Shown here: one piece after another, positions 43,986 through 52,613 of the stretch
Layout: every line of letters starts with the position of its first letter
Numbering within the stretch: position 1 is the stretch's first letter
NCBI RefSeq assembly: GCF_023559245.1
Contig: NZ_CP097462.1
Span: forward strand, 1,550,001-1,614,000
Direction: 5' to 3'
Origin: Sphingomonas sp. KRR8
GTDB taxonomy: Bacteria; Pseudomonadota; Alphaproteobacteria; Sphingomonadales; Sphingomonadaceae
DNA length: 64,000 nt
Translations under genes and position numbers: made by a program
The notes under the pieces: model-generated
The model's input: only the letters and a program-made list of their open reading frames with translations
Database searches by the model: none
What the model was told of the DNA's origin: nothing

Positions 43986-45266
43986 CTAGCGGCGCACCTG
44001 TTCCGGCAGCCGCCGCAGGCCCAGGCGACTGAAGCCCTTGGCACCCTGATCGGTGGGAAACGGCGCAAGCTTCTCGGGGTCTGCGCCCGCCCGCCCGGCG
44101 AGGAACGCCGCCGACGTCCGGCCGCGCGACGAACCGGCCTTGTAGCCGGCGTTGAGCGCGATGATCGGCACGACGACCTTGCCGTCGGCGACCGCATATT
44201 CCTGGAATGCGCCTCGCGGCATCGTGAGCGTTGCCGCAAGCGCCATCTGGCCCATGGGCGCGACTGTGTCCTTGGCGAAACCGTCAGCATCGGGCCGGGC
44301 GAAGAAGGCGGTAAGCTCCTTGCCCTGCTCGGGACCGGCATTGATCAGCAAGGCTTCCACCGCGATCTCGCGCGCCGGGGCGCTGCCGCTGTTGGCGATC
44401 AGGATCTCGACCTCGAGCCGAAGCTCGTCCTCCGTGATGGCGGCGACCCGAATTCCGAGCTCCAGGTCAAGCCAGGCGCGCAGGCGTGAGCTGACCAGGC
44501 CGACGCTAGGCGCGCGGACGGGTGCCTCGGGCTGAGGGGCAGGCGCAGGCGTAGGCGTAGGCGTAGGCGCCGGTGCGGGACGAGCGGTCGGTGCGGGTTC
44601 GGTGATGGCGCCCGCCGGCGCGCCAGCGAAGGCGAGCTGACCGAAGCCGGTGTCTTCAACGCCGGCACGGCGGCGGCGCGGCCACCACCAGGCCAGTGCT
44701 GCGCCAGCGATGACTAGTCCAAGAAGGGGCAGCAGCAGCTTGCTCCAGCCACTGTCGGACCCCTCGCTTGCAGCAGGCGCCGACACGGACGGTGTCGGCT
44801 CGTACTGGGTCGGCGGCGCTTCCGGCGCGGCGGTCGCTGGCGGCAGGACCAGCGGCGCGGACCCGGACGAGGCTTGGGTCGAAGTGGTCGACGAGGTGGG
44901 AGCCTCGGCTTGCGGAAGCGGCACGCTGACCGTGTTGGCCGGGCGGCTGGGCGAGGACGAAGTCTGCGCGGAAGGGACCGACTGGCGCGGGGCGGTGGCA
45001 GTCGGCGCCGGCGCCGGCGCGCGGCTGGCAGGCGGAAGCGTGGTGGTGGTGACCGGCGCCGAACCGCTGGGCGTGGTCGCGGCGGGAGCGTCCTGCTGAG
45101 TTGGCTGCTCGCGAGTGCCAGGCAGCGCGAAGTCGCGCAGCTGCTCCGGCCCGACGGTATCCGCGCGGGACGGTGGCGGCGGCGCGACCACGTTGCTTTG
45201 CGCCGTGACAACGGACGCAAGGCCACTCAGCAGCAGGAACAGGAACAGGCGACGGACGCCGGACAC
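43986..45266 (-). CDS. proline-rich membrane-anchored hypothetical protein
   Basis: About 426 residues (GTG 45266 assumed; the frame runs to GTG 45311 and no clear ribosome binding site decides). Signal-type segment at the start, a long Pro/Ala/Ser/Thr-rich stretch of about 150 residues, a membrane helix (LLLPLLGLVIAGAALAWWW) followed by a basic RRRRR stop-transfer, a second Pro-repeat (PAPTPTPTPAPAPQP), then a C-terminal folded domain of about 150 residues with beta strands. I do not recognise that domain. Likely spans the membrane with the Pro-rich arm in the periplasm. Confidence 0.7.
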   Translation of the reverse strand: MSGVRRLFLFLLLSGLASVVTAQSNVVAPPPPSRADTVGPEQLRDFALPGTREQPTQQDAPAATTPSGSAPVTTTTLPPASRAPAPAPTATAPRQSVPSAQTSSSPSRPANTVSVPLPQAEAPTSSTTSTQASSGSAPLVLPPATAAPEAPPTQYEPTPSVSAPAASEGSDSGWSKLLLPLLGLVIAGAALAWWWPRRRRAGVEDTGFGQLAFAGAPAGAITEPAPTARPAPAPTPTPTPAPAPQPEAPVRAPSVGLVSSRLRAWLDLELGIRVAAITEDELRLEVEILIANSGSAPAREIAVEALLINAGPEQGKELTAFFARPDADGFAKDTVAPMGQMALAATLTMPRGAFQEYAVADGKVVVPIIALNAGYKAGSSRGRTSAAFLAGRAGADPEKLAPFPTDQGAKGFSRLGLRRLPEQVRR

Positions 45267-45390
45267 GGGCAACTTGGAACAACCTTGCAAGTGGGTCGCC
45301 GGAACCCCCACGGACGCCCCCGCGTCCGGGCCGGCGGATCAGCGGCGCCTAATGCCCGCTAATCCGCCGTCAGACAAGCGCGCGCAGCCG

Positions 45391-46083
45391 TCAGCGGGCG
45401 TCGACCAGCACCAGCTCGGCGTCTTCCTCGGCGGTGATGGTCACACGGGCCTCGCCGGTGATCGCCACGCCGTCACGCGGACTGGCGGCCACGTCGTTGA
45501 CCCGCACCTTGCCCGACGGGACCAAGTAGAGGTGACGAGCGGAGTCGGCCTCCAGCTCGATCGTGCTTCCAGCGCTGAGCGTCGTTCCGAGGATCTTTGC
45601 GTCGGCGTTGATGGTGAGCACGCCGTCATCGGCGTTGCCGCTGGCGAGAAGCTGGAAATTGCCGGCGCGGGCGTCCTTCGGAAAGGGCATGGCACCCCAG
45701 CTTGGCGGCGCTGACTTGCGGTCCGTCTCGATCCAGATCTGGAACAGAGTCGTCGGCTCCTGTTCCAGGTTGTATTCGGCGTGAGTGACGCCCGTGCCCG
45801 CGCTCATCACCTGCACGTCACCAGCGCCGGTGCGACCCTTGTTGCCCATCGAGTCCTGGTGCGTGATCGCGCCAGTGCGGACGTAGGTGACGATTTCCAT
45901 GTCCTTGTGCGGGTGCGGCGGGAAGCCGCTCTGGGCGGCGATCCAGTCGTCGTTCCACACGCGGATCGCGCCCCAGCCCATGCGGGCGGGGTCGTAATAG
46001 TTCGCGAAGGAGAAGTGGTGGTGGGCGTCGAGCCAGCCGTGATTGGCGTGGCCGAGCGAGCTGAAGGGGCGAATGTCGATCAT
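45391..46083 (-). CDS. pirin-family bicupin protein
   Basis: 230 residues from ATG 46083 (MIDIRPFSSLG is the usual opening). Metal site in the N-terminal cupin: FPPHPHKDMEIVTYV with the two histidines, the later GVTHAEYN His and Glu. Bacterial pirins include quercetin 2,3-dioxygenases such as E. coli YhhW; others only bind metal and regulate. 52 bases from the gamma-carbonic anhydrase gene, same strand. Confidence 0.9.
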   Translation of the reverse strand: MIDIRPFSSLGHANHGWLDAHHHFSFANYYDPARMGWGAIRVWNDDWIAAQSGFPPHPHKDMEIVTYVRTGAITHQDSMGNKGRTGAGDVQVMSAGTGVTHAEYNLEQEPTTLFQIWIETDRKSAPPSWGAMPFPKDARAGNFQLLASGNADDGVLTINADAKILGTTLSAGSTIELEADSARHLYLVPSGKVRVNDVAASPRDGVAITGEARVTITAEEDAELVLVDAR

Positions 46084-46135
46084 GTCCGCCAAGGTGGGCA
46101 AGGCGGAGCCCGCCGCCAAGTGTCAGGCTTGTGAC

Positions 46136-46660
46136 CTAGCGGACTTGACTGAGGCCCGCCGCGTAAACGGCCGCTTTCTGCGCGTAATGAGCAGCCGAGC
46201 CCGCCAGCATGGCGAGTTCGGCGTCGGTCAGCGGACGGACGGCGCGCGCCGGTGAGCCGACAATCAGCATGGCGGGCTCGAAGGTCTTGCCCTCGGTCAC
46301 CAGTGCACCAGCGCCGACGAGGCAGCGTTCGCCGACCAGCGCGTGGTTGAGCACCCTCGCCCCCATCCCGATCAGCGCGCCGGCCCCAATAGTACAGCCA
46401 TGCAGGATCGCCTGGTGCCCGATCGTGACGCCCCGCCCGATGGTGAGCGGTGCACCGGGATCGGAATGGCAGACAGCGCCATCCTGGATATTGCTTTCCT
46501 CACCCAGTATGATCGGCGTGTTGTCGGCGCGGATCACGGCCCCGAACCAGACGCTGGCGCGTGCTCCGAGGCGGACGTCGCCGATCAGGTCGGCGGATGG
46601 CGCGACCCAGGCGTCGGAGGCAAGCTGCGGGGCGACATCGTCGAGAGCATAGAGCGGCAT
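46136..46660 (-). CDS. gamma-carbonic anhydrase family protein
   Basis: 174-residue left-handed beta-helix of hexapeptide repeats. The zinc-ligand histidines are in CHSD and GHQAILHGC. Family members include CaiE/PaaY/YrdA proteins and true gamma-carbonic anhydrases; activity cannot be judged from sequence. Upstream of pirin on the same strand. Confidence 0.9.
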   Translation of the reverse strand: MPLYALDDVAPQLASDAWVAPSADLIGDVRLGARASVWFGAVIRADNTPIILGEESNIQDGAVCHSDPGAPLTIGRGVTIGHQAILHGCTIGAGALIGMGARVLNHALVGERCLVGAGALVTEGKTFEPAMLIVGSPARAVRPLTDAELAMLAGSAAHYAQKAAVYAAGLSQVR

Positions 46661-46792
46661 GGGCCCTGCTTAGCGCGAGGTCGCATCGCCGTCATCCGTC
46701 CCGAACTCGGACGGCCCCGACTCCGCGCTGTGGAAATCGGCAGAGTTCCGGCATTTCAGAAACCAGTAAGCCGAGTCTGACGGGGTCAAATC

Positions 46793-47095
46793 ATGGAACA
46801 AGAGGAACATCGGCGCGGGCTTCGTGAGCCGCTGCCCGCGCACGTCTATTTCCGCAAGCCTAGGGAGATGGCCTATGAGGTTCCGCTCCAGGACCTGTCG
46901 CAGCATGGCTGCCGGATCGCACTTCGCGAACGGGTGCAGGACGGGCAGCTGCTGTGGATCACCGTGCCCGGCATCGAACCGCTACTAAGCTGGGTTCGCT
47001 GGCACGAGGAGTGGGATGCGGGCCTCGAATTCGAGAAGCCGATGCATGTCGCGGTGTTCGACCATGTCTCGGCGCAGCTGAAGCAGGCGGCCTGA
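46793..47095 (+). CDS. PilZ-domain protein (c-di-GMP binding candidate)
   Basis: 100 residues consisting of a single PilZ domain. The c-di-GMP motifs are present: RRGLR at residues 7-11 (RxxxR) and DLSQHG at 34-39 (DxSxxG). Probably a small c-di-GMP effector with an unknown partner. Monocistronic between divergent carbonic anhydrase and the his operon. Confidence 0.85.
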   Translation: MEQEEHRRGLREPLPAHVYFRKPREMAYEVPLQDLSQHGCRIALRERVQDGQLLWITVPGIEPLLSWVRWHEEWDAGLEFEKPMHVAVFDHVSAQLKQAA

Positions 47096-47164
47096 CAATC
47101 TTATTCTCGGCGGCTGGACGCGGCCGGACGGGGGGTTGAACCGCCGCTCCGACCTGCCTAGATG

Positions 47165-47184
47165 CGTGCTACTGTTCTAGCACG
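47165..47184 (+). promoter_or_regulatory. inverted-repeat operator candidate ahead of the his operon
   Basis: Perfect inverted repeat of 7-base arms CGTGCTA and TAGCACG around CTGTTC, ending 11 bases before the start of the TrpR-like gene. TrpR-type proteins bind palindromes with CTAG-like cores. A weak promoter TTGAAC (47136), 17 bases, TAGATG (47159) would put the repeat at the transcription start, where a bound repressor would block the operon. Autoregulation inferred. Confidence 0.55.
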
Positions 47185-47194
47185 TTGTAACAAG

Positions 47195-47503
47195 ATGAAC
47201 CCTAGCCGCGACCTCTCCGAATTGACCAATGACCTGTGCGCAGCCTTGATGGTGCCGCGCACGGCAGCGGAAATGCGCCGTTTTTTGACCGACCTGTGCA
47301 CGCCCGCCGAGGTGCGAACGCTGGCCGAGCGGTGGCACGTCGCGCGACTGCTCGACTCCACGCCCATGAGCTATCGCGACATCCACGACGCCACGGGCGT
47401 CAGCACGACGACGATTGTCCGCGTCGCGCGTTTCCTGCGGCAGGAGCCCCATCAGGGCTACCGTCAAACTCTTGACGCGCTGGAGGCGACCAATGCTGGT
47501 TGA
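47195..47503 (+). CDS. TrpR-like YerC/YecD-family regulator of the his operon
   Basis: 102 residues from ATG 47195. All-helical TrpR-superfamily fold: helix C RTLAERWHVARLL, then the helix-turn-helix SYRDIHDATGVSTTTIVRVARFL. Homologous to Bacillus YerC and to regulators named HisR, which are linked to histidine genes by comparative genomics. Its stop overlaps hisG by 11 bases, so regulator and pathway are on one transcript. Corepressor (perhaps histidine) is not known. Confidence 0.88.
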   Translation: MNPSRDLSELTNDLCAALMVPRTAAEMRRFLTDLCTPAEVRTLAERWHVARLLDSTPMSYRDIHDATGVSTTTIVRVARFLRQEPHQGYRQTLDALEATNAG

Positions 47504-48383
47504 TGCGGAGCGGCTGCATATTGCCATCCAGAAGTCGGGCCGGTTGTCCGACCTGTCGCGCGGGCTACTGACGCATGCCGGCCTGCGGATCGCCAACGGC
47601 AAGAACGCGCTCGCGGCTCGGATCGAGAACTTTCCTGCCGACCTCATGTTCGTGCGCGACGACGACATTCCGACCTTCGTCGCGGACGGCGCGTGCGAAT
47701 TCGGGATCGTGGGCCAGAATGTCCTTCGGGAATTCGCACTCGAGGAAGGCGAGGAGCGCTGCGAGGAAATCGCGCAGCTGGGCTTTGGCCATTGCACGCT
47801 CAAGCTGGCAGCGCCGGAGGGAGCGCAATGGCGCGGTCCGGAGAGCTTGGCGGGCCAGCGCATCGCGACGTCCTACCCCAACATCGTCGAGGCCTGGCTG
47901 GCCGAACGCGCGATCGACGCGGAAGCCGTGAAGATGAATGGTGCGGTGGAGCTCGCGCCCCGGCTGGGGATCGCCGGCTATATTTGTGACCTGGTCTCGA
48001 CCGGCGCCACGCTGGAGGCAAATGGCTTGAAGGCGGTTGAGACGGTGCTGGAGAGCGAGGCGGTCCTGATCCGCACCCGCCGCCCTATCACCGGACCCAA
48101 GCAGGACCAGGCGGAGCGGCTGTGGAAGCGACTACAGGGCGTGATCGGCACCCGCGACGCCAAGTACATCATGCTCAACGCGCCGAGCACGGCATTGCCG
48201 GCGATCACCCGCCTGCTGCCCGGCGCGGAAGCCCCCACCATCCTGCCGTTGCATGGGCGGCCGGGGCATTTCGCGGTCCACGCGGTGTGCCAGGAATCGG
48301 TGTTCTGGGAGACGTTGCACGACCTCAAGGCGGCCGGAGCATCGGCCATCCTGGTCCTGCCTATCGAGAAGATGATGCTGTGA
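47493..48383 (+). CDS. hisG: ATP phosphoribosyltransferase (long form)
   Basis: First step of histidine synthesis: ATP plus PRPP to phosphoribosyl-ATP. 296 residues, the long form with a C-terminal ACT-like domain for histidine feedback, so HisZ is not needed. Active-site segments LHIAIQKSGRLSD and the PRPP loop region GICDLVSTGATLEANGL-type. ATG 47493 with TGGAGG upstream. Overlaps yerC and hisD. Confidence 0.95.
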   Translation: MLVDAERLHIAIQKSGRLSDLSRGLLTHAGLRIANGKNALAARIENFPADLMFVRDDDIPTFVADGACEFGIVGQNVLREFALEEGEERCEEIAQLGFGHCTLKLAAPEGAQWRGPESLAGQRIATSYPNIVEAWLAERAIDAEAVKMNGAVELAPRLGIAGYICDLVSTGATLEANGLKAVETVLESEAVLIRTRRPITGPKQDQAERLWKRLQGVIGTRDAKYIMLNAPSTALPAITRLLPGAEAPTILPLHGRPGHFAVHAVCQESVFWETLHDLKAAGASAILVLPIEKMML

Positions 48384-49678
48384 AGCAGGCAGTTTGGAGC
48401 AATCTTTCGCCGGCGGAGCGCACGACATTGCTGGCGCGGCCGGGCGGTCGTTCGGACGAGGCGCTGAAGGCACGCGTCGGCGCCATCGTCGCGGACGTTC
48501 GTGCCGGCGGCTGGGACGCGCTGTGCCGGGTGGCGGAGAGTATCGACGGCGCGCCGCCCTTTCTAGTGCCGGTGGCTGCACCGGCGGCGGAGGCCCGTCG
48601 GCAATTGTCTGATGAGCAGCTCGCCGCGATCGAGCTTGCGGTCGCCAACATCCGCGCCTTTCATTCCAAGAGCCGGCCGGCCGACCTGACGGTCGAGACC
48701 ATGCCAGGGCTGGCAGTGCGCAAGCTGTGGCGGCCCATCGACCGGGTCGGCCTTTATGTGCCCGGCGGCGCGACGCCGCTCTTCTCCACGCTGCTCATGC
48801 TGGCGCTGCCCGCAAGGGCGGCCGGAGTGCGGGAGCTGTTAGTGGTAACTCCGCCGCGCACCGACGGAAGCCTCGACCCGCTGGTCGCTCTGGCCGCCGA
48901 CTATTGCGGCATCGAGGCGGTCTGGACGGTCGGTGGCGCACAGGCGGTGGCAGCGCTGGCCTTTGGTGCGGGGCCGATCCCGCGCTGCGACAAGATCTGC
49001 GGACCGGGCAATGCGTGGGTCGCCGAAGCCAAGACCCAGGTCAGCGCGCTGCCCGGCGGCCCGGGAATCGACATGCCGGCGGGCCCGTCGGAGCTGATGG
49101 TGATTGCGGACGACGAGGCTGATCCGGCGGTAGTGGCGGCTGACCTGCTGAGCCAGGCGGAGCATGACCCTCAGGCGCAGGTGTTGCTGGCGGCGACTTC
49201 GGCGGACCTGCTGGCGGCGGTCCAGCGGGAAGTCGCGCGCCAGGTGGCCGATCTGCCCCGGCGATCCATCGCCGAACGCTCGCTCGAGGCCGCCCGCCTG
49301 ATCCTCTGCAATAGCCTAGCTGAGGCAACCGACGTGGCGAATGCCTATGCCGCCGAACATCTTTCGCTGAATGTAGCGGACCCAGCCGCGCTGCTGCCGC
49401 TGATCCGCAACGCGGGATCGATCTTTGCCGGGCGGCGGGCGGCCGAGACGTTTGGCGATTACTGCGCCGGCTCGAGCCACGTCCTCCCGACCGACGGCGC
49501 GGCGCGGGCATGGAGCGGTGTGTCGGTGCTGACGTTCATGAAAGCGATGACCGTGCAGGAAGTGACCGAGGAAGCGACCCGCGCTATCGCGCCCGCGGCG
49601 GCTGCGCTGGCACGGCTGGAGGGCTTGGAGGCGCACGCTCGGGCGGCGGATGCGCGCCTGGCAAAGGTCGTCGCATGA
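48380..49678 (+). CDS. hisD: histidinol dehydrogenase
   Basis: Last two steps of histidine synthesis, oxidising histidinol to histidine with NAD and zinc. 432 residues. Signature blocks VGLYVPGGATPLFSTLLM, KICGPGNAWVAEAK, IDMPAGPSELMVIAD and YAAEHLSLN (with the catalytic Glu-His). GTG 48380 overlaps hisG by 4 bases. Confidence 0.96.
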   Translation: MKQAVWSNLSPAERTTLLARPGGRSDEALKARVGAIVADVRAGGWDALCRVAESIDGAPPFLVPVAAPAAEARRQLSDEQLAAIELAVANIRAFHSKSRPADLTVETMPGLAVRKLWRPIDRVGLYVPGGATPLFSTLLMLALPARAAGVRELLVVTPPRTDGSLDPLVALAADYCGIEAVWTVGGAQAVAALAFGAGPIPRCDKICGPGNAWVAEAKTQVSALPGGPGIDMPAGPSELMVIADDEADPAVVAADLLSQAEHDPQAQVLLAATSADLLAAVQREVARQVADLPRRSIAERSLEAARLILCNSLAEATDVANAYAAEHLSLNVADPAALLPLIRNAGSIFAGRRAAETFGDYCAGSSHVLPTDGAARAWSGVSVLTFMKAMTVQEVTEEATRAIAPAAAALARLEGLEAHARAADARLAKVVA

Positions 49679-51327
49679 GCCTGGCCGAACGCCTCGCCCG
49701 GCCGGAAATCCTTTCGCTACCCGCCTTCGACCTTGGCGGGCGCGCCGCCGATCCGTTCGGCGCGAACGCGATCAAGCTCGACGCGAACGAGAACCCCTAC
49801 CCGCCGCTCGGACCCAAAGGGGTCAATCGTTATCCCGAGCCGCAGCCGGCCCGGCTGCGCGCGGCAATGGCGGCACTGTACGGTGTGGCGCCCGCATCAT
49901 TCCTCGTTACGCGCGGCGGCGACGATGCGATCGACCTCCTGATCCGTGCCTTTTGCCGCGGCGGCCAGGATGCGGTCAGCGTCTGCCTCCCGACCTTTTC
50001 TGCCTATGCCCATTTCGCCCGGTTGCAGGGTGCGCGCGTGATCGAGGCGCGGCTCGGCAATGATTTCGCCTTCGAGCCGGAGCGGTTGATCGCCGCTGTG
50101 GCCGGGGAGCCCGACCTCAAGCTCGCCTTCATCTGTTCGCCCAACAATCCCACGGGCACGCCAGTCGATCCGGCCGATGTGCTGAGGGTAGCGGATGCGC
50201 TGCCCGACACGCTGATCGTCCTCGACGAGGCCTATCTGGAGTTCAGTGACACTCCGAGCCTGGCCAGTGAAGCCAATCGGCGTCCCAACCTGGTCGTGCT
50301 GAAGACCTTGTCCAAGGCGTTCGGCCTGGCCGGTGCGCGAGTCGGCGGACTGATCGGTCCGCCGGACATCATCGCCATGGTCGGCCGCGCGGCGCCACCC
50401 TACCCGCTTCCAACGCTCTGCATCGAGGCCGCCGAGGCGTCCCTGGCACCGGCGCGGCGGGCGATCCATCTTGAGCGAATAGAGGAACTCAAGGCCGAGC
50501 GGGCACGGCTGGCGCCACTGCTGGAACGCTCACCCATCGTTCGCCGGCTGCACGCGAGCCAAGGCAATTTCCTGTTCGTGGAGGTCGATGATGCCGCGGG
50601 GCTCAGCAGGCGGCTCGACGCGCTCGGCATTCGCGTGCGCTTCCGCGAGAATGCGGCGCCGGGCGGAGTCCGGCTCACGATCGGCACGCGTGAGGAGAAT
50701 GACGCCGCGCTGCGGGCGTTCGGGGTTCCGGTTGGGGTCGAGCGGCCGGCGCGCCGGGCGGAACTGGTGCGCGACACGAAGGAGACCAGAATCGCCGTCG
50801 CCGTCGACCTCGACCGGGCCGAGCCGCGGCGGATCGCAACGGGCGTTCCATTCTTCGACCACATGCTCGACCAGGTCGCCGCCCACGGCAACTTCAGCCT
50901 GGTGCTCGCCTGCGACGGCGACCTGGAGATCGATCCTCATCATAGCCTGGAAGATTGCGCGATCGCGCTTGGCCAGGCGCTCGGAACAGCGCTGGACGAC
51001 AAGCGCGGGATCGGGCGGTTCGGCTTTGCACTCCCGATGGACGAAACCGAGGCACAAGTGCTGATCGACCTCAGCGGTCGGCCCTTTTGCCGGTTCGAGG
51101 GCAGCTTTTCCTCCAGCCACATCGGCGACTATCCGACCGAGATGACGCCCCACTTGTTCCGCAGCCTGGCGGACTCGATGCGCGCGGCCATCCACGTCAG
51201 GGTCGACGGTGACAATGACCATCACAAGGTCGAGGCCTGCTTCAAGGCGTTCGGCCGGGCGCTGCGGCAGGCGGTTGCGCGCGAAGGTTCCGGCGACGCG
51301 CTGCCGAGCACCAAGGGTGTGCTGTGA
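49675..51327 (+). CDS. HisC-HisB fusion: histidinol-phosphate aminotransferase / IGP dehydratase
   Basis: One continuous frame of 550 residues joining two enzymes. Residues 1-348: class I/II PLP aminotransferase HisC, with ANENPYPPLG, SPNNPTG, DEAYLEF and the PLP lysine Lys214 in TLSKAFGLAG. A short linker (about 349-360, GVPVGVERPARR) leads to HisB, residues about 361-550, with metal-site motifs FFDHMLDQ (His396), PHHSLED (422-423) and HHKVEACFKAFG (516-517). HisB makes imidazole-acetol phosphate, which HisC transaminates, so consecutive steps are linked. An in-frame GTG at 50767 preceded by GGGCGGA could also start free HisB. Overlaps hisD and hisH by 4 bases. Confidence 0.93.
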   Translation: MSLAERLARPEILSLPAFDLGGRAADPFGANAIKLDANENPYPPLGPKGVNRYPEPQPARLRAAMAALYGVAPASFLVTRGGDDAIDLLIRAFCRGGQDAVSVCLPTFSAYAHFARLQGARVIEARLGNDFAFEPERLIAAVAGEPDLKLAFICSPNNPTGTPVDPADVLRVADALPDTLIVLDEAYLEFSDTPSLASEANRRPNLVVLKTLSKAFGLAGARVGGLIGPPDIIAMVGRAAPPYPLPTLCIEAAEASLAPARRAIHLERIEELKAERARLAPLLERSPIVRRLHASQGNFLFVEVDDAAGLSRRLDALGIRVRFRENAAPGGVRLTIGTREENDAALRAFGVPVGVERPARRAELVRDTKETRIAVAVDLDRAEPRRIATGVPFFDHMLDQVAAHGNFSLVLACDGDLEIDPHHSLEDCAIALGQALGTALDDKRGIGRFGFALPMDETEAQVLIDLSGRPFCRFEGSFSSSHIGDYPTEMTPHLFRSLADSMRAAIHVRVDGDNDHHKVEACFKAFGRALRQAVAREGSGDALPSTKGVL

Positions 51328-51905
51328 GGTTGGTCTGCGTCAACCTTGGTTACGGCAACCTTGGCTCGGTGGCGATCGCCTTCGAGCGGCTGGGCGTGAC
51401 TCCGGAAATCAGCGGCGATCCCGAGGTGCTGCGCTTGGCGGACAAGCTTGTGCTGCCGGGGGTGGGACACGCCGGCTATGCCATGCGTCAGGCGCGAGCA
51501 CGTGGGCTCGACCGGTTGCTCGTCCAACTGCCGCAGCCACTGCTCGGCATCTGCCTGGGAATGCAATTGCTATTCCAAGCGACGGAGGAGGAGGACACCG
51601 CAGGGCTTGGCCTGCTGCCCGGGCGCGTGCGCAAGCTCGCGCCCGCTGCGGGCCGCCCGGTGCCCCACATGGGCTGGAGCCCGCTGGAGGTGCGCGGCGA
51701 TGCCTGCGGTCTCAAGAACGGCGACCACGTCTATTTCGCGCACAGCTTTGCCTGCGACGATGGTCCGGCCACCGTTGCGAGCGCCGAATACGGCCGCGCC
51801 ATTCCGGCGGTCGTCCGCTCCGGCCGGCTGACCGGCGCGCAATTCCACCCCGAGCGCTCAGGCGAACCCGGTGCCCGCTTCCTGCAAGGCTGGCTCGCCG
51901 CATGA
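51324..51905 (+). CDS. hisH: imidazole glycerol phosphate synthase glutaminase subunit
   Basis: 193 residues, class I glutaminase. Nucleophile Cys77 in GICLGMQLLF; His175 and Glu177 in FHPERSG. Supplies ammonia to HisF. GTG start overlaps hisCB and stop overlaps hisA (4 bases each). Confidence 0.95.
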   Translation: MRLVCVNLGYGNLGSVAIAFERLGVTPEISGDPEVLRLADKLVLPGVGHAGYAMRQARARGLDRLLVQLPQPLLGICLGMQLLFQATEEEDTAGLGLLPGRVRKLAPAAGRPVPHMGWSPLEVRGDACGLKNGDHVYFAHSFACDDGPATVASAEYGRAIPAVVRSGRLTGAQFHPERSGEPGARFLQGWLAA

Positions 51906-52609
51906 TCATCTATCCCGCCATGGACCTGATGGGTGGCCGCCCGGTGCGATTGCGTCAGGGGCAATTCGAGGAATCGACCTTCTACCACGAGGCGCCCGCC
52001 GCCGCCCTCGCCCGCTTCGCCGCGGCCGGAGCAAGCTGGGCTCATATCGTCGACCTCGACGGCACTCGCGTGGGTGAACCGGTGCAACACGACCTGATCG
52101 GCAAGCTGGCGCGCGCGGGTGACCTCAAGCTGCAGGTCGCCGGCGGCATCCGTTCGACCGACCATGTCGCCCGGCTCTTCGACGCGGGGGTGGAGCGAGC
52201 AGTGGTCGGCAGCCTGTGCGTCACCCGGCCTGACCTCGTCGCCGCAATGCTCGACAGCTTCGGGCCGGACCGCATCACGCTGGCCCTCGACGTTCGGGTC
52301 GAGAATGGCACGCCGTTGGTTGCGACGCACGGGTGGCAGGCGGCGAGCGGAATCAGTCTGTGGGACGTCGCCGCACGCTTCCCCGAGGCGCGTCACCTGC
52401 TGCTGACCGACATCGGCAAGGATGGCATGCTTCAGGGCCCCAACGAGGCGCTTTACGAACAGGCCGTCGAGCAATTGCCGCACCTGGCGATACAGGCGAG
52501 TGGCGGTATTTCCTCGCTCGGCGACATCGCCGACCTCCCCACCGATGGCGTGATCGTGGGGAAGGCCCTGTGGGAAGGTCGGATCGCGCCCGAGGAGCTG
52601 TTCGCCTAA
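51902..52609 (+). CDS. hisA: ProFAR isomerase HisA
   Basis: 235-residue TIM barrel converting ProFAR to PRFAR. Starts MIIYPAMDLMGGRPVRLRQG, with catalytic Asp8 and the second Asp in TDIGKDGMLQGPN. Phosphate-binding half-barrel motifs VAGGIRS and ASGGISS are present. 4 bases before hisF. Confidence 0.95.
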   Translation: MIIYPAMDLMGGRPVRLRQGQFEESTFYHEAPAAALARFAAAGASWAHIVDLDGTRVGEPVQHDLIGKLARAGDLKLQVAGGIRSTDHVARLFDAGVERAVVGSLCVTRPDLVAAMLDSFGPDRITLALDVRVENGTPLVATHGWQAASGISLWDVAARFPEARHLLLTDIGKDGMLQGPNEALYEQAVEQLPHLAIQASGGISSLGDIADLPTDGVIVGKALWEGRIAPEELFA

Positions 52610-52613
52610 CGCC

